NCBI GenBank assembly: GCA_014378995.1
Contig: JACMMP010000010.1
Coordinates: 1 to 64,000 of the forward strand
Source: Hyphomonadaceae bacterium
GTDB lineage: Bacteria; Pseudomonadota; Alphaproteobacteria; Caulobacterales; Aquidulcibacteraceae
DNA: 64,000 nt
Direction of reading: 5' to 3'
Notes under the pieces: generated by a model
The model's database searches: none
Told to the model about the DNA's origin: nothing
What the model saw: only the letters and a program-made list of their open reading frames with translations
Shown: positions 38,325-48,323 of the stretch, piece after piece
Layout: every line of letters begins with the position of its first letter
Numbering within the stretch: the first letter of the stretch is position 1
Translations under genes and position numbers: made by a program

Positions 38325-38423
38325 GCGCCACAGCAGCGGCCGCCGTCATCAAACTGCAGCAAATCCCTTTCCGCGCCCCCGAGTCGAAGAGTAGAGGAAG
38401 GCGATCCAGCGGGGCCGCATCCG

Positions 38424-39359
38424 ATGAAACTCCTAGCCGGCAATTCCAACGGGACGCTCGCTAAGGCGATCGCCGAGCATCTCGACACGCCGCTCGCGCA
38501 AGCGGAAGTGAAGCGGTTCAAGGACAACGAGATCTTTGTCGAGATTCAGGAGAACGTCCGCGGCGAGGACGTGTTCTTCATTCAGTCGACGTCCTATCCC
38601 GCAAACGATCATTTGATGGAATTGCTGATCGGCATCGATGCGCTGCGCCGCGCCTCGGCGCGCCGCATCACTGCAGTCATCCCTTATTACGGCTACGGCC
38701 GGCAGGACCGCAAAGTCGGCGGCCGCACGCCGATATCGGCCAAGCTGGTCGCCAATTTGGTCACCACCGCCGGCGCCAATCGGGTGCTGACGCTGGAGCT
38801 GCACGCCGGCCAGATCCAGGGCTTCTTTGACATCCCAACTGACAATCTCTTTTCCACACCAGTGCTCGAACGCGACATCCGCGAGGCGTACAAAGATGTG
38901 AGCAAGCTGATGATCGTCTCGCCCGACGTCGGCGGCGTGGTGCGCGCGCGCGCGCTGGCCAACCGCATCGGCGCGGATCTCGCCATCGTCGACAAGCGGC
39001 GCGAGAAAGCCGGCGTCAGCGAGGTGATGCACATTATCGGCGATGTCGCTGGCCGCGAGTGCATTCTGGTCGATGACATCGTCGATAGCGCCGGCACGCT
39101 TTGCAATGCCGCAGAGGCGCTGCTGAAGGAAGGCGCAGCTTCGGTCTCGGCCTATGTGACGCATGGGGTGCTCTCAAACGGCGCAATCAAGCGCGTGGAC
39201 CAGTCCAAACTGAAAGAATTGGTCACCACCGACTCGATCGACCCGGCGGCGCGCAAGGGTCCCAGCAGCAAGATCCGCACCGTCTCCGTCGCCGCGCTCA
39301 TGGGCGACGCCATCTGGCGCATCGCCCACGAAGAAAGCGTCAGTTCGCTGTTCGAGTAG
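38424..39359 (+). CDS. prs: Ribose-phosphate pyrophosphokinase
   Basis: [65 protein letters not shown]. Confidence 0.96.
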   Translation: MKLLAGNSNGTLAKAIAEHLDTPLAQAEVKRFKDNEIFVEIQENVRGEDVFFIQSTSYPANDHLMELLIGIDALRRASARRITAVIPYYGYGRQDRKVGGRTPISAKLVANLVTTAGANRVLTLELHAGQIQGFFDIPTDNLFSTPVLERDIREAYKDVSKLMIVSPDVGGVVRARALANRIGADLAIVDKRREKAGVSEVMHIIGDVAGRECILVDDIVDSAGTLCNAAEALLKEGAASVSAYVTHGVLSNGAIKRVDQSKLKELVTTDSIDPAARKGPSSKIRTVSVAALMGDAIWRIAHEESVSSLFE

Positions 39360-40320
39360 CGGCTAAGCTGCGCCACCAGCGCAGCGCCAAACGGCAAGCG
39401 GGGCATCCGCCATCGTTGTTCGGCAGCCGGACGAGCGCCGCACGCGTCGGCATCGTCGCGGGCGTCTTGATCTCCCAGGCAAGCCCAAGCCGCTCGAGCG
39501 CGAGGATGAGCCACCAACCGGGATCGGGCTGATCGGCATGCAAGCCAATGCGCGCTGAACCGGGAAAAGCGTGGTGGTTGTTGTGCCAGCTCTCGCCCAT
39601 TGAAAAGAGCGCGGCGATCGGAACGTCGTGTCCCTGCACGCCGGCGCCCATCACGCGCCAGCGCATCGGGCCTTCGTTGTGTGCAAAATAGCCCACCAAC
39701 CAGTGACCGGTAACGCAAACGCTCACCCGCGCGGCAATCCCCCACACCACCCAGCTCCAACCGCCGAGCGCAAACAGGAGCACGGCGAGCGGCGCTTGCT
39801 GCAACATCCAGGTCCGCTCCATCCAGTGATAGACGCGATCGTTCGCCAAGCGCGGCTCCAGTTCGAAGCGCGGCGGATGCTCAAGGTCGATGTCGCAATG
39901 CAATTGCCAAAAACCATCAAGCCAGAAGCTGCGGCGGTGACAGAGATAATCATGGCAGTGCGGCTGGCGCTGCGCCCAGTCGCGTAGATCGTGCTGGCGC
40001 ATTAGCCCAAACGGACCTGCCATGCCGACCAGGACACCCGAATACACCATCACGTACTCAAGCCAGAGCGGACACGCGAAGCTGCTGTGAATCAGCCGTC
40101 GGTGCATGCCCACCGAATGTCCGGCGCAGAGCGTAATTGCGCTCAGCACGACAAACACAGCGAAGGCGTCCCACGCCAAGGTAAGCGGACCGGCAACCAG
40201 CGCGACGAGCGTCATCCCGCCAATCCAAAGCGATTTGACTGGCCTCCAAGTGACGCGACCTTGGTCAGCGCTTGTCGAGGCGTCAGCTATGATGCGCTCA
40301 GACCCATGCTCCCAGCCCAT
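39340..40320 (-). CDS. Acyl-CoA/fatty acid desaturase
   Basis: [15 protein letters not shown] and [17 protein letters not shown] His-box motifs. Confidence 0.88.
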   Translation of the reverse strand: MGWEHGSERIIADASTSADQGRVTWRPVKSLWIGGMTLVALVAGPLTLAWDAFAVFVVLSAITLCAGHSVGMHRRLIHSSFACPLWLEYVMVYSGVLVGMAGPFGLMRQHDLRDWAQRQPHCHDYLCHRRSFWLDGFWQLHCDIDLEHPPRFELEPRLANDRVYHWMERTWMLQQAPLAVLLFALGGWSWVVWGIAARVSVCVTGHWLVGYFAHNEGPMRWRVMGAGVQGHDVPIAALFSMGESWHNNHHAFPGSARIGLHADQPDPGWWLILALERLGLAWEIKTPATMPTRAALVRLPNNDGGCPACRLALRWWRSLAATRTAN

Positions 40321-40332
40321 CGACGCCTCCTC

Positions 40333-40638
40333 TTATGCGCGTTTTTCTTTGAGCTTCTTGCTTTCGCGTTTCAGCGGCCGCGAAACCGGACACACTTCCT
40401 GGACGAAGCCGTTGAGTGTGTTCAGCAAGTTCTCGCGGACCAAAGCATAGTGGACAAACTGTCCCCGCTTCTCGCCGCGAATGAGCCCCGCTCCTTCGAG
40501 CACCGAAAGATGCTTCGAGATCGCGGGCTTGCTCATGGAAAAACGCGCAGCGATCTCGCCAGCGGTTAGTTCCGCCTCGGCTAGGTAGGCCAAGATTCTA
40601 CGCCGCGGCGTAGACGCGAGGGCGTCGAAGACATCCAT
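40333..40638 (-). CDS. ArsR-family transcriptional regulator
   Basis: DALASTPRRRILAYLAEAELTAGEIAARFSMSKPAISKHLSVLEGAGLIRGEKRGQFVHYAL. Confidence 0.93.
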   Translation of the reverse strand: MDVFDALASTPRRRILAYLAEAELTAGEIAARFSMSKPAISKHLSVLEGAGLIRGEKRGQFVHYALVRENLLNTLNGFVQEVCPVSRPLKRESKKLKEKRA

Positions 40639-40652
40639 GGGCTTCCATCATT

Positions 40653-40674
40653 TAACTAATTGGCTAATTAGTTA
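40653..40674. promoter_or_regulatory. ArsR operator candidate: perfect 9-bp inverted repeat
   Basis: TAACTAATT-GGCT-AATTAGTTA, AT-rich, about 15 bp upstream of the arsR-type gene start. Confidence 0.7.
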
Positions 40675-40698
40675 CATAGGTCTCTACGCCGGTCAAGC

Positions 40699-41346
40699 GT
40701 GGCGCTCGCACACGCGGCCGATGCAACTTTGGCCGGTTTATTTCGTTGTGCGAGCGTGTTCACAGCTTTGACCTCCCGCCTCCGCGCAAAGCCCGTTCGC
40801 TGGACCGGGTTGACGCGGCAGGTTGCGCTGACACGGGCGTCCCCTGTGGTGCGGCGGCGATTGCGGGCGGCGCGGCGGTTTTTCTATGCCGCCTACGCGC
40901 CCGAAGACGCCGAGAGGATTGCGCCCTTTGTCGATGCGGCGCGCGATCAAGGCCACCTCGTTTGGACCGACTGCATCGACGCCGAGAGCGCGCTGATGGA
41001 TCTGGGCGCAGCGCTGCGGCAAGCGCGCGCGGTGCTAGTATTTTGCTCAGCGCGCGCGTTCGCGTCGCGCGCCATTTACAAACAGCTGGTGCTCGCAGCG
41101 CGCGGCCATAAAGCGATCCTGCCGCTTTATCTCGACGATCAGCTGCCGCCGGATCAGTATTTTTACTACCTTTCCAAGCATCAAAGCTTGCGTGCAACAG
41201 AACCGGACGCGGCCGCGCGTTTCTTGGGCGCGTTGGAGGAACTTGAGCGCGGGCGGCGGAAATGGATGGATATCGAGCCGCCGGCGGCTCCGTCACCGGT
41301 GCGGTTTCCGCAACCCGTGCCGGCTCGCGAGACCGCCGCCGCTTAG
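40699..41346 (+). CDS. TIR-like domain protein (degenerate)
   Basis: RRFFYAAYAPEDAERIAPFVDAARDQGHLVWTDCIDAESALMDLGAALRQARAVLVFCSARAFASRAIYKQLVLAARGHKAILPLYLDD. Confidence 0.6.
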   Translation: MALAHAADATLAGLFRCASVFTALTSRLRAKPVRWTGLTRQVALTRASPVVRRRLRAARRFFYAAYAPEDAERIAPFVDAARDQGHLVWTDCIDAESALMDLGAALRQARAVLVFCSARAFASRAIYKQLVLAARGHKAILPLYLDDQLPPDQYFYYLSKHQSLRATEPDAAARFLGALEELERGRRKWMDIEPPAAPSPVRFPQPVPARETAAA

Positions 41347-41407
41347 CCGCAGCCCCGCCCAATCAATCCCCTGGGCAAACCGGCGCGGAAGTGCATAAAG
41401 CCAACTT

Positions 41408-42310
41408 ATGCGATCCCTGGCCGGCCTCATTTGCGCGCTCCTCCTCTCGGCCTGCGCCGTCGGCACGGCCGAAGACGACAACGACCGCTATCCGACCTCA
41501 TCGTCCTATCCGGCCGGCACGATGGAGCGGATCGAGTTTACGGCCGGGGTTGAGGAGCGCTGGCGCATCTCAGCGCTGCGCACACCGGAACGGCCCGATG
41601 CGGATTGGAAAGTCGTCATCATCACCGGCACGCCGTCCTGGAGCGAGTACTGGGCGCCAACCATCGCTGGGCTTCCCGAGACCCGCGAACTCATTGTGGC
41701 CGATCGTCCCGGTTTCCGCGCGTCAGAGCCCGAGGACGCAGTTCGCGACCTGGCCAAGCAAGCCGATGCGCTGTCGCCGATGCTGGCGGCGCGCGAGGGC
41801 CAGCGCATTCTGTTGGTCGGGCAAAGCTTCGGCGCGCCGGTCGCGACTTTGATGGCTTCGCGCTACCCCGATCAGGTTGACGCCATGGTGCTGGTTTCAG
41901 CCTATTTCGGCGATCGCGGCCCCACGGCGCGGCGGCTGTTCGGGACTGGGCGGCTGGTGCAGGGCTTGCTGCCACGAGACTTGCGGAACTCGGTTTCCGA
42001 GATGACGGCGCAGACCGATCAGCTTCCAACCGTCTGGGCCGCGTTCCGGCAACTTCGCCAGCCTGTTGTCTTCATCCACGGCGATGCGGATACGTTCGTG
42101 CCAATCGAGGCCGATCAGCGCATCGCCAATGAGTACGGCCATACCCTAGTGACCGTCCCGGAAGGCGATCATTTCCTGAACGCCTGCTGCGTCCCGGACC
42201 TGCTTGCAGCCATTGAGCAGGCGATCGCCGAGGCGGAGGGCCGCGAGGCCGCCGATCCGCCGGCGCCGGCCAGGGATCCTGATCCGGCCGGTGGGCCCGC
42301 CTTGCGGTGA
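41408..42310 (+). CDS. Alpha/beta hydrolase lipoprotein
   Basis: MRSLAGLICALLLSACAVG lipobox; ILLVGQSFGAPVATLMA nucleophile elbow; VFIHGDADTFVPIE. Confidence 0.85.
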   Translation: MRSLAGLICALLLSACAVGTAEDDNDRYPTSSSYPAGTMERIEFTAGVEERWRISALRTPERPDADWKVVIITGTPSWSEYWAPTIAGLPETRELIVADRPGFRASEPEDAVRDLAKQADALSPMLAAREGQRILLVGQSFGAPVATLMASRYPDQVDAMVLVSAYFGDRGPTARRLFGTGRLVQGLLPRDLRNSVSEMTAQTDQLPTVWAAFRQLRQPVVFIHGDADTFVPIEADQRIANEYGHTLVTVPEGDHFLNACCVPDLLAAIEQAIAEAEGREAADPPAPARDPDPAGGPALR

Positions 42311-42375
42311 GGGCGGCCTTCGGCTAGAAGCCCCGCTTCCATTTTTCCGACTTCCGAATTGAAGGCTCAAGCCCA

Positions 42376-43005
42376 ATGGCCGGCATCGTACTGAACGTTG
42401 AAAAGCGCGAAAAAACCGGCACTGGCGGCGCGCGCGCGACCCGTAAGTCGGGCCTTATCCCAGGCATCCTCTATGGCGGCCCGCGCGGCTCGATCCCGAT
42501 CGAGGTCAACGCCAAGGAAATCTCCCTGGCGATCCGCTCGGGCAAATTCCTCTCGCACATGGTGGAGTTGAACCACCAAGGCGAGATCCAGCCGGTGATC
42601 CCGCGCGCGATCCAGTTTCACCCAGTCACGGACGAGCCGATCCACGTCGACCTATATCGGGTGGAAGAGAACTCGGAAATCGACATCGACGTCGTGGTCC
42701 ACTTCAGGAATCACGAGGCTTCGCCAGGCCTAAAGCGGGGCGGCGCGCTCAACATCGTGCGCCACACCATCAAACTGCGCTGCAAGGCGAACAAAATTCC
42801 GGAAGAGATCGTGGTCGATCTCACCGGTCGCGAAATTGGCGACTCGATCCACATCTCGTCGATCACGCTTCCTGACGGCGCCCGCCCGGTCATCCGCGAC
42901 CGCGACTTCACCGTCGCCACCGTCGCCGGCCGCAAGGTGGAAGCCGAGCCCGTCGCGGTCGAAGCCGCCGCCGCGCCAGCCGAAGCCGAGAAGAAGGAAG
43001 GCTGA
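42376..43005 (+). CDS. rplY: 50S ribosomal protein L25/general stress protein Ctc
   Basis: LNVEKREKTGTGGARATRKSGLIPGILYGG; HVDLYRV; HISSITLPDGARPVIRDRDFTVATV. Confidence 0.95.
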   Translation: MAGIVLNVEKREKTGTGGARATRKSGLIPGILYGGPRGSIPIEVNAKEISLAIRSGKFLSHMVELNHQGEIQPVIPRAIQFHPVTDEPIHVDLYRVEENSEIDIDVVVHFRNHEASPGLKRGGALNIVRHTIKLRCKANKIPEEIVVDLTGREIGDSIHISSITLPDGARPVIRDRDFTVATVAGRKVEAEPVAVEAAAAPAEAEKKEG

Positions 43006-43046
43006 TCCGCTTTCCCTTCCCGCGCGCGGGAAGCTAGAAGGCGCAC

Positions 43047-43667
43047 ATGCTGCTTCTGGTCGGCCTCGGCAATCCGGGCGCGAAATACGCAGGTAACCGG
43101 CACAATATCGGCTTCATGGCCGTGGAAGCGATCGCGCGCGCGCACGGCTTTGGCCCCTGGAAGAAGAAGTTTCAGGGCGATCTGGCCGAGGGCCACATCG
43201 ATGGCGTCCGCACGCTGCTCCTGAAGCCGCAGACATTCATGAACGAGAGCGGGCGCTCGGCTGGCGAGGCGGCGAATTTCCACAAGCTCTCCCCGACCGA
43301 CATCGTCGCCTTCTACGATGAGATCGATCTGGCGCCGGGCCGTTTTCGCATGAAAACCGGCGGCGGCGCCGCGGGGCATAACGGCATCCGCTCGATCATC
43401 GCCTCGCCGGTCGGCGAAGGCTTTCGCCGCGCGCGCCTGGGCGTTGGCCATCCCGGACAAAAGGAGCTGGTCCACCACTACGTGCTGAGCGACTTCTACA
43501 AGGCCGAAGAAGATTGGGTGCGCGCCTTGCTGGACGCGTGCGCCAAGTCGGCGGCTTTACTGGCGAAGGGTGAAGACGAAAAGTATCAGGGCGAAGTGAT
43601 GCGCCTTGCGCCAGCGGCGAAGGCCGATCCGCGCAAGGGCGCTGCGGAGGGAGAGAACGACGCATAG
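43047..43667 (+). CDS. pth: Aminoacyl-tRNA hydrolase
   Basis: LLLVGLGNPGAKYAGNRHNIGFMAVEAIA; LLKPQTFMNESGRSAGEAANF; GGAAGHNGIRSI. Confidence 0.95.
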   Translation: MLLLVGLGNPGAKYAGNRHNIGFMAVEAIARAHGFGPWKKKFQGDLAEGHIDGVRTLLLKPQTFMNESGRSAGEAANFHKLSPTDIVAFYDEIDLAPGRFRMKTGGGAAGHNGIRSIIASPVGEGFRRARLGVGHPGQKELVHHYVLSDFYKAEEDWVRALLDACAKSAALLAKGEDEKYQGEVMRLAPAAKADPRKGAAEGENDA

Positions 43668-43851
43668 TCAAATCGCTGCTCCCCCACTCCACCCAGAGGC
43701 GCGCAGCTGCGACATTGTGGCAATGCGCTTGAGGTGAAATCTTTTTGGGCGAAGACCTCAACGGCGGACAGAGGATCGAGACGTTGACGTCGTCAATCCT
43801 TTCACAACTAGACCTGGGTCCGTGCTCGGCGCGGCCTATTTCGAGGGTATT

Positions 43852-44949
43852 ATGGGTTTCAAATGCGGCATCGTGGGCTTGCCCAACGTCGGCAAGTCGA
43901 CGCTCTTCAACGCGCTGACGAAGACGGCCGCTGCGCAAGCGGCCAATTATCCGTTTTGCACCATCGAGCCGAACGTCGGCGAAGTGGCGATGCCGGAGCC
44001 GCGGCTGAACGCATTGGCCAAGATCGCGGGCTCGAAGGAAATCATCCCAACGCGGATGAACTTCGTCGACATCGCCGGCCTCGTGCGCGGCGCCTCGAAG
44101 GGCGAAGGCCTGGGCAACCAATTCCTGGCGACCATCCGCGAGTGCGACGCCGTCGCCTATGTGCTGCGCTGCTTTGAGAACGACGACATCACTCACGTCG
44201 AAGGCCGCATCGATCCGATCGCCGATCTGGAAACCGTCGAAACGGAACTGATGCTGGCCGATCTCGAAAGCCTCGAGAAGCGCGTCACCAACCTCGAAAA
44301 GAAAGCCAAGGGCGGCGATAAAGAATCCAAGCTCACGCTCGACCTGGTGCTCCGCGCCAAGGCGTTGCTCGAAGAGGGCAAGCCCGCACGGCACACCAAG
44401 CGCGCGCCGGAAGAAGAAAAAGCATTCGAGATGCTGCAGCTGCTGACGGCGTTGCCGGTGCTCTATGTGTGCAACGTCAACGAGGCCGATGCGGCGGGCG
44501 GCAATGCGCACACCGAGAGCGTGCAGGCGCGCGCAACCCAGGAACACGCCGCTTGCGTGATCATTTGCGCGCAGATCGAAGCGGAAATCGCCGCGCTCTC
44601 GGACGAGGAGCAAGCGGAGTTTCTCGAAACTGTCGGCCTGCAGGAGCCCGGCCTCACTAAGCTCATCCACGCCGGCTACGATCTTCTCAATTTGCAAACC
44701 TACTTCACCGTCGGCCCCAAGGAAGCGCGCGCCTGGACCATTCACAAAGGTTCGACAGCGCCGCAAGCGGCCGGCGTCATCCACACCGATTTCGAGAAGG
44801 GCTTCATCCGGGCCGAGACCATCTCCTATGACGACTTCATCACCTACAACGGTGAGCAAGGCGCCAAGGAATCCGGCAAAATGCGTCTCGAAGGCAAGGA
44901 CTACATCGTCCGCGAAGGCGACGTGATGCACTTCCGATTCAATGCCTGA
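43852..44949 (+). CDS. ychF: Redox-regulated ATPase YchF
   Basis: [44 protein letters not shown]-terminal TGS domain [18 protein letters not shown]. Confidence 0.96.
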   Translation: MGFKCGIVGLPNVGKSTLFNALTKTAAAQAANYPFCTIEPNVGEVAMPEPRLNALAKIAGSKEIIPTRMNFVDIAGLVRGASKGEGLGNQFLATIRECDAVAYVLRCFENDDITHVEGRIDPIADLETVETELMLADLESLEKRVTNLEKKAKGGDKESKLTLDLVLRAKALLEEGKPARHTKRAPEEEKAFEMLQLLTALPVLYVCNVNEADAAGGNAHTESVQARATQEHAACVIICAQIEAEIAALSDEEQAEFLETVGLQEPGLTKLIHAGYDLLNLQTYFTVGPKEARAWTIHKGSTAPQAAGVIHTDFEKGFIRAETISYDDFITYNGEQGAKESGKMRLEGKDYIVREGDVMHFRFNA

Positions 44950-46171
44950 GGCCGCGGCGCCTCGTCGCGCGCTCTCTACGTTTGAACTTGTGGCGATGGT
45001 GGCGGCGCTTTCGGCGCTGAACGCGCTCGCCATCGACATCATGCTGCCGGCGCTGCCGGACATCGCCCGCGACTTTGCGCTGACCAACGACAACGACCGC
45101 CAACTCGTGGTCGTCGCCTATGTCGCGCTGTTTGGCGTTTCCCAGCTGGTTTACGGTCCGCTCGCCGACGCCTTTGGGCGGCGCAGCGTGCTGATCTATG
45201 CGCTCGGCATCTACATTGTCGGCTCGATCCTTTGCGTGGTCGCGCCGACGTTCGAGCTTTTCCTTGCCGCGCGCGCCATGCAGGGCGTCGGCGCGGCGGC
45301 CACGCGCGTGATCTCCACCGCCGTCGTGCGCGACCTCACAGAAGGCCGGCGTATGGCGCAAATCATGTCGATGGCCATGACGGTGTTCATGATCGTGCCG
45401 ATCGTTGCGCCGGGCCTCGGCCAGCTCATTTTGTTTGTCGCGCCGTGGCGCTGGATCTTCGGCGCCCTGCTCATTTACGCGCTGGTCGTTCTGGCTTGGG
45501 CGATGATCCGCTTGCCGGAAACGCTGAGGCCCGAGTATCGCGCGCCGTTCAATTCGCGTGCGATCGTCGCGAATTATCTCGCCGTCCTCCGCGAACGGCA
45601 AACGATTGGCTACATGATCGCCACCACGTTCGTGACCGGGTGCCTCTTTGGCTACATCACATCGTCGGAGCAAATCTTCGTCGATTATTACGGGCTCGGC
45701 CCCGCCTTCCCGATCGCGTTTGGCTCCATCGCCATCGCCATTTCGTGCGGCACGTTCCTGAACTCGCGCCTCGTCGTGCGATACGGCATGCGGCGGCTCT
45801 CGCACCTCATGCTGCTGACGTTCACATTATCAGCCGCAATCGTCGCAGCGCTCGCCGCTATGGGGCTCGCGACCTTCTGGGTGTTCACCAGCCTGCTTGC
45901 GCTAACGTTCGCCATGTTCGGGCTGATCGCCAGCAACTTTAACGCCCTCGCCATGGAGCCCGTTGGCCGCGTCGCTGGTTCCGCTTCCGCACTTTACGGC
46001 GCCGTCACGGCCACCGGCGGCGCGTTAGCTGGCGGGCTGATCGCGCGCGCCTTCGACGGCACGCCTGCGCCGTTCGCGATTGGGCTCGCGCTTTCGGGTC
46101 TTGCCGCGTTTCTCGCGGTGGTCTGGACCGAGCGAGGCCGCTTGTTCGATCCGGCGCCGCGCATTCCCTAG
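44942..46171 (+). CDS. MFS multidrug transporter, Bcr/CflA family
   Basis: [52 protein letters not shown]. Confidence 0.9.
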   Translation: MPEAAAPRRALSTFELVAMVAALSALNALAIDIMLPALPDIARDFALTNDNDRQLVVVAYVALFGVSQLVYGPLADAFGRRSVLIYALGIYIVGSILCVVAPTFELFLAARAMQGVGAAATRVISTAVVRDLTEGRRMAQIMSMAMTVFMIVPIVAPGLGQLILFVAPWRWIFGALLIYALVVLAWAMIRLPETLRPEYRAPFNSRAIVANYLAVLRERQTIGYMIATTFVTGCLFGYITSSEQIFVDYYGLGPAFPIAFGSIAIAISCGTFLNSRLVVRYGMRRLSHLMLLTFTLSAAIVAALAAMGLATFWVFTSLLALTFAMFGLIASNFNALAMEPVGRVAGSASALYGAVTATGGALAGGLIARAFDGTPAPFAIGLALSGLAAFLAVVWTERGRLFDPAPRIP

Positions 46172-47139
46172 TTTAGCACGCGCGTGCCGAAATATAGATT
46201 GTCGCGCGGACGCAGGTGCACGGTGCCGCGGCCGTAGTCGATTGCAAGGCCGCGCGCCTGCGAGAGCACGTCCATGCCGACGAGTAGCGTCGGCTCGTCC
46301 TGCAGGCCCCAGAAGTTGAAGATGTGAAAATCGCCGACGAAAGCTGTGATGTTGCGCACTTCGAGCTCGCCCATGCTCAGCCGCTGCACCAGCATGGCCC
46401 GGTTGAGAATGACGCGGTCCCCTGCCGTATACGCGATCGCATAATCCACCCGCTGGCGATTGTCGCGGACACGCGCATTCAGGGCATCGCGCAGCGCGTT
46501 GTTGGCGAGTGAAGAGTCCGAGCCGGTGTCGATCAACAGATTGACCCGCACGCCGTTAATGCTGCCGCGCACCACGACAAGATGCCCAAACCGGAGCTCG
46601 CCGCGGATGCTCGCCCAGCCGCGGAGCCGCCGCGCGCCTTCGGACGGCACGATTTCGATGCAATTGCGATCGAAATCCATCCTGAGGCGGCGTCCACGCA
46701 TGCCGTCGACGCCAAGCAGGCCGTGCTCGCCGGCCAGGACCGCGCCATGCAGCATCGGCAACGACTCCCCGGCCAGCGACATCTCGCCGTATCGCAGCGA
46801 GTCCACATCGACCAATTGCGCCGTTGAAACGCCGTGCACTGAATGCACCTGCCCCGTCCCGACCGGCGTCAGTCCTAGCTGCTCGGCAAGCGTCTGCGAG
46901 ACGACCGACCGGTTCGCGCCAGTGTCGACGATGAAACGATACGGCCCGTGCCCGTTTACGATTACAGGCGCCACCACACGCCCGAGCCGGTCCGAGCGCG
47001 TCGGCCCAAGCGCAAAATCTTCCGGCCGCGCCGTCTGGTAGGCGGCAAGATCAGGCGCATCGAGGCATTCGGCCGAGGCGGCTGTCGCCAGCCCCGCCGC
47101 GCAGGCGAGCATCGCGAAGAAACGGCCGAAGGCGCCCAT
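46168..47139 (-). CDS. Secreted retropepsin-like aspartyl protease family protein with two DTG motifs
   Basis: Signal peptide; FIVDTGANRSVVS and LLIDTGSDSSLAN; LLGVDGMRGRRLRMDF. Confidence 0.85.
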   Translation of the reverse strand: MGAFGRFFAMLACAAGLATAASAECLDAPDLAAYQTARPEDFALGPTRSDRLGRVVAPVIVNGHGPYRFIVDTGANRSVVSQTLAEQLGLTPVGTGQVHSVHGVSTAQLVDVDSLRYGEMSLAGESLPMLHGAVLAGEHGLLGVDGMRGRRLRMDFDRNCIEIVPSEGARRLRGWASIRGELRFGHLVVVRGSINGVRVNLLIDTGSDSSLANNALRDALNARVRDNRQRVDYAIAYTAGDRVILNRAMLVQRLSMGELEVRNITAFVGDFHIFNFWGLQDEPTLLVGMDVLSQARGLAIDYGRGTVHLRPRDNLYFGTRVLN

Positions 47140-47241
47140 GACGCGGCGACCATGATCCGCTGGGGCGGAACCCGCCAGTGAGATTGTGCTCAACTTCTTG
47201 CGAGGCTCGACGAAGCGGCCCTGCCATGCCACGGAAAATGC

Positions 47242-47904
47242 ATGACCGAGCGGATCACCCTGACAAGCAGCATCGATGGCTTCACCTTCGCCGCGTTGAA
47301 GACGATGCCGCGAGCCGAGCCGATCGGCTTGGTTGTGGTGGTTCAGGAGATTTTCGGCCTCAGCGATCATATCGCCGAGGTTTGCGGCGTGTTCGCAGAT
47401 GCGGGATACGTCGCTATCGCGCCAAGCCTGTTCGACCGGGTCGAGCCGGGGTTTCAAGCGGGCCACGATGCGGACGGCGTAAAGAAAGGCATCGGCGCGG
47501 TGAGGGCGTCGCCTTGGCGCCAAGTGACCGCGGATATCCAAGCCGCCATCGATGCGGCGGCGCAGCCGGCCTACGTCGCCGGCTTCTGCTACGGCGGCGC
47601 GGCGACATGGATGGCGGCTGCGCATTGCACCGGCCTCAAGGCCGCGTCGTGCTTCTACGGCCGCCTCATCGAAGATCTCACCGACAACGCGCCGAAGATT
47701 CCCGTCATGCTGCATTACGGCGCGCACGATGCGTCCATCCCGCCGGAGAATTACGAACGCGTGCGGCTCGCGGCGCCGAACGCGCCGCTCTATCTTTATG
47801 ACGCCGGGCACGGCTTCTGCCGCGCCGGCAACGCCGACTATCACGCGCCGTCGCGAGAGCTGGCGTTGAAGCGCACGCTCGACTGGTTCGCGCGCTGGCG
47901 CTGA
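47242..47904 (+). CDS. Dienelactone hydrolase family protein
   Basis: VVVVQEIFGLSDHIAEVCGVFADAGYVAIAPSLFDR; VAGFCYGGAATW; YDAGHGFCR. Confidence 0.9.
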   Translation: MTERITLTSSIDGFTFAALKTMPRAEPIGLVVVVQEIFGLSDHIAEVCGVFADAGYVAIAPSLFDRVEPGFQAGHDADGVKKGIGAVRASPWRQVTADIQAAIDAAAQPAYVAGFCYGGAATWMAAAHCTGLKAASCFYGRLIEDLTDNAPKIPVMLHYGAHDASIPPENYERVRLAAPNAPLYLYDAGHGFCRAGNADYHAPSRELALKRTLDWFARWR

Positions 47905-47905
47905 C

Positions 47906-48301
47906 ATGAGCGCCGAACCAATCGCCATTATCGGCGCCGGGCCAGCAGGGCTGATCGCCGGCAATCTCCTGCGCGAGCAAGGCGCGTTGCCGTCCGAGCC
48001 GCACGCACTCGCCGCGCTCATCAAAGCCGCGCCGGTCACGCTCACCGCCCCGCGCGGCCTGGATCGCGCGATATCCAGCGCAGGCGGCGTCGCCTGGAGC
48101 GCGGTGGACGAGAACCTGCAGCTGCGCGCGATCCCCGGCGTCTATGTCGCCGGCGAGATGCTCGATTGGGAAGCGCCCACCGGCGGCTATCTCTTGCAGG
48201 CCTGCTTCGCCACCGGCGCCTGGGCCGCGCGGGCGATGCTGGCCAGCTGTTCCCCGGAACAGCGCCCGCCCTTGCCGCATCCCGGCGCCGCTGCTAGCTA
48301 G
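47906..48301 (+). pseudogene. Internally deleted NAD(P)/FAD-dependent flavoprotein (HI0933/TIGR03862-like)
   Basis: N-terminal IAIIGAGPAGLIAGNLL joined directly to C-terminal GLDRAISSAGGVAWSAVDENLQLRAIPGVYVAGEMLDWEAPTGGYLLQACFATGAWA; 131 aa only. Confidence 0.75.
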
Positions 48302-48323
48302 CGCCGCTCCGCACAGGACCGAA

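Noticed and set aside
47140-48045. N-terminal extension of the 625-aa ORF 46168-48045
   Set aside because: Runs antisense through the dienelactone hydrolase; the aspartyl protease starts with a signal peptide at 47139.
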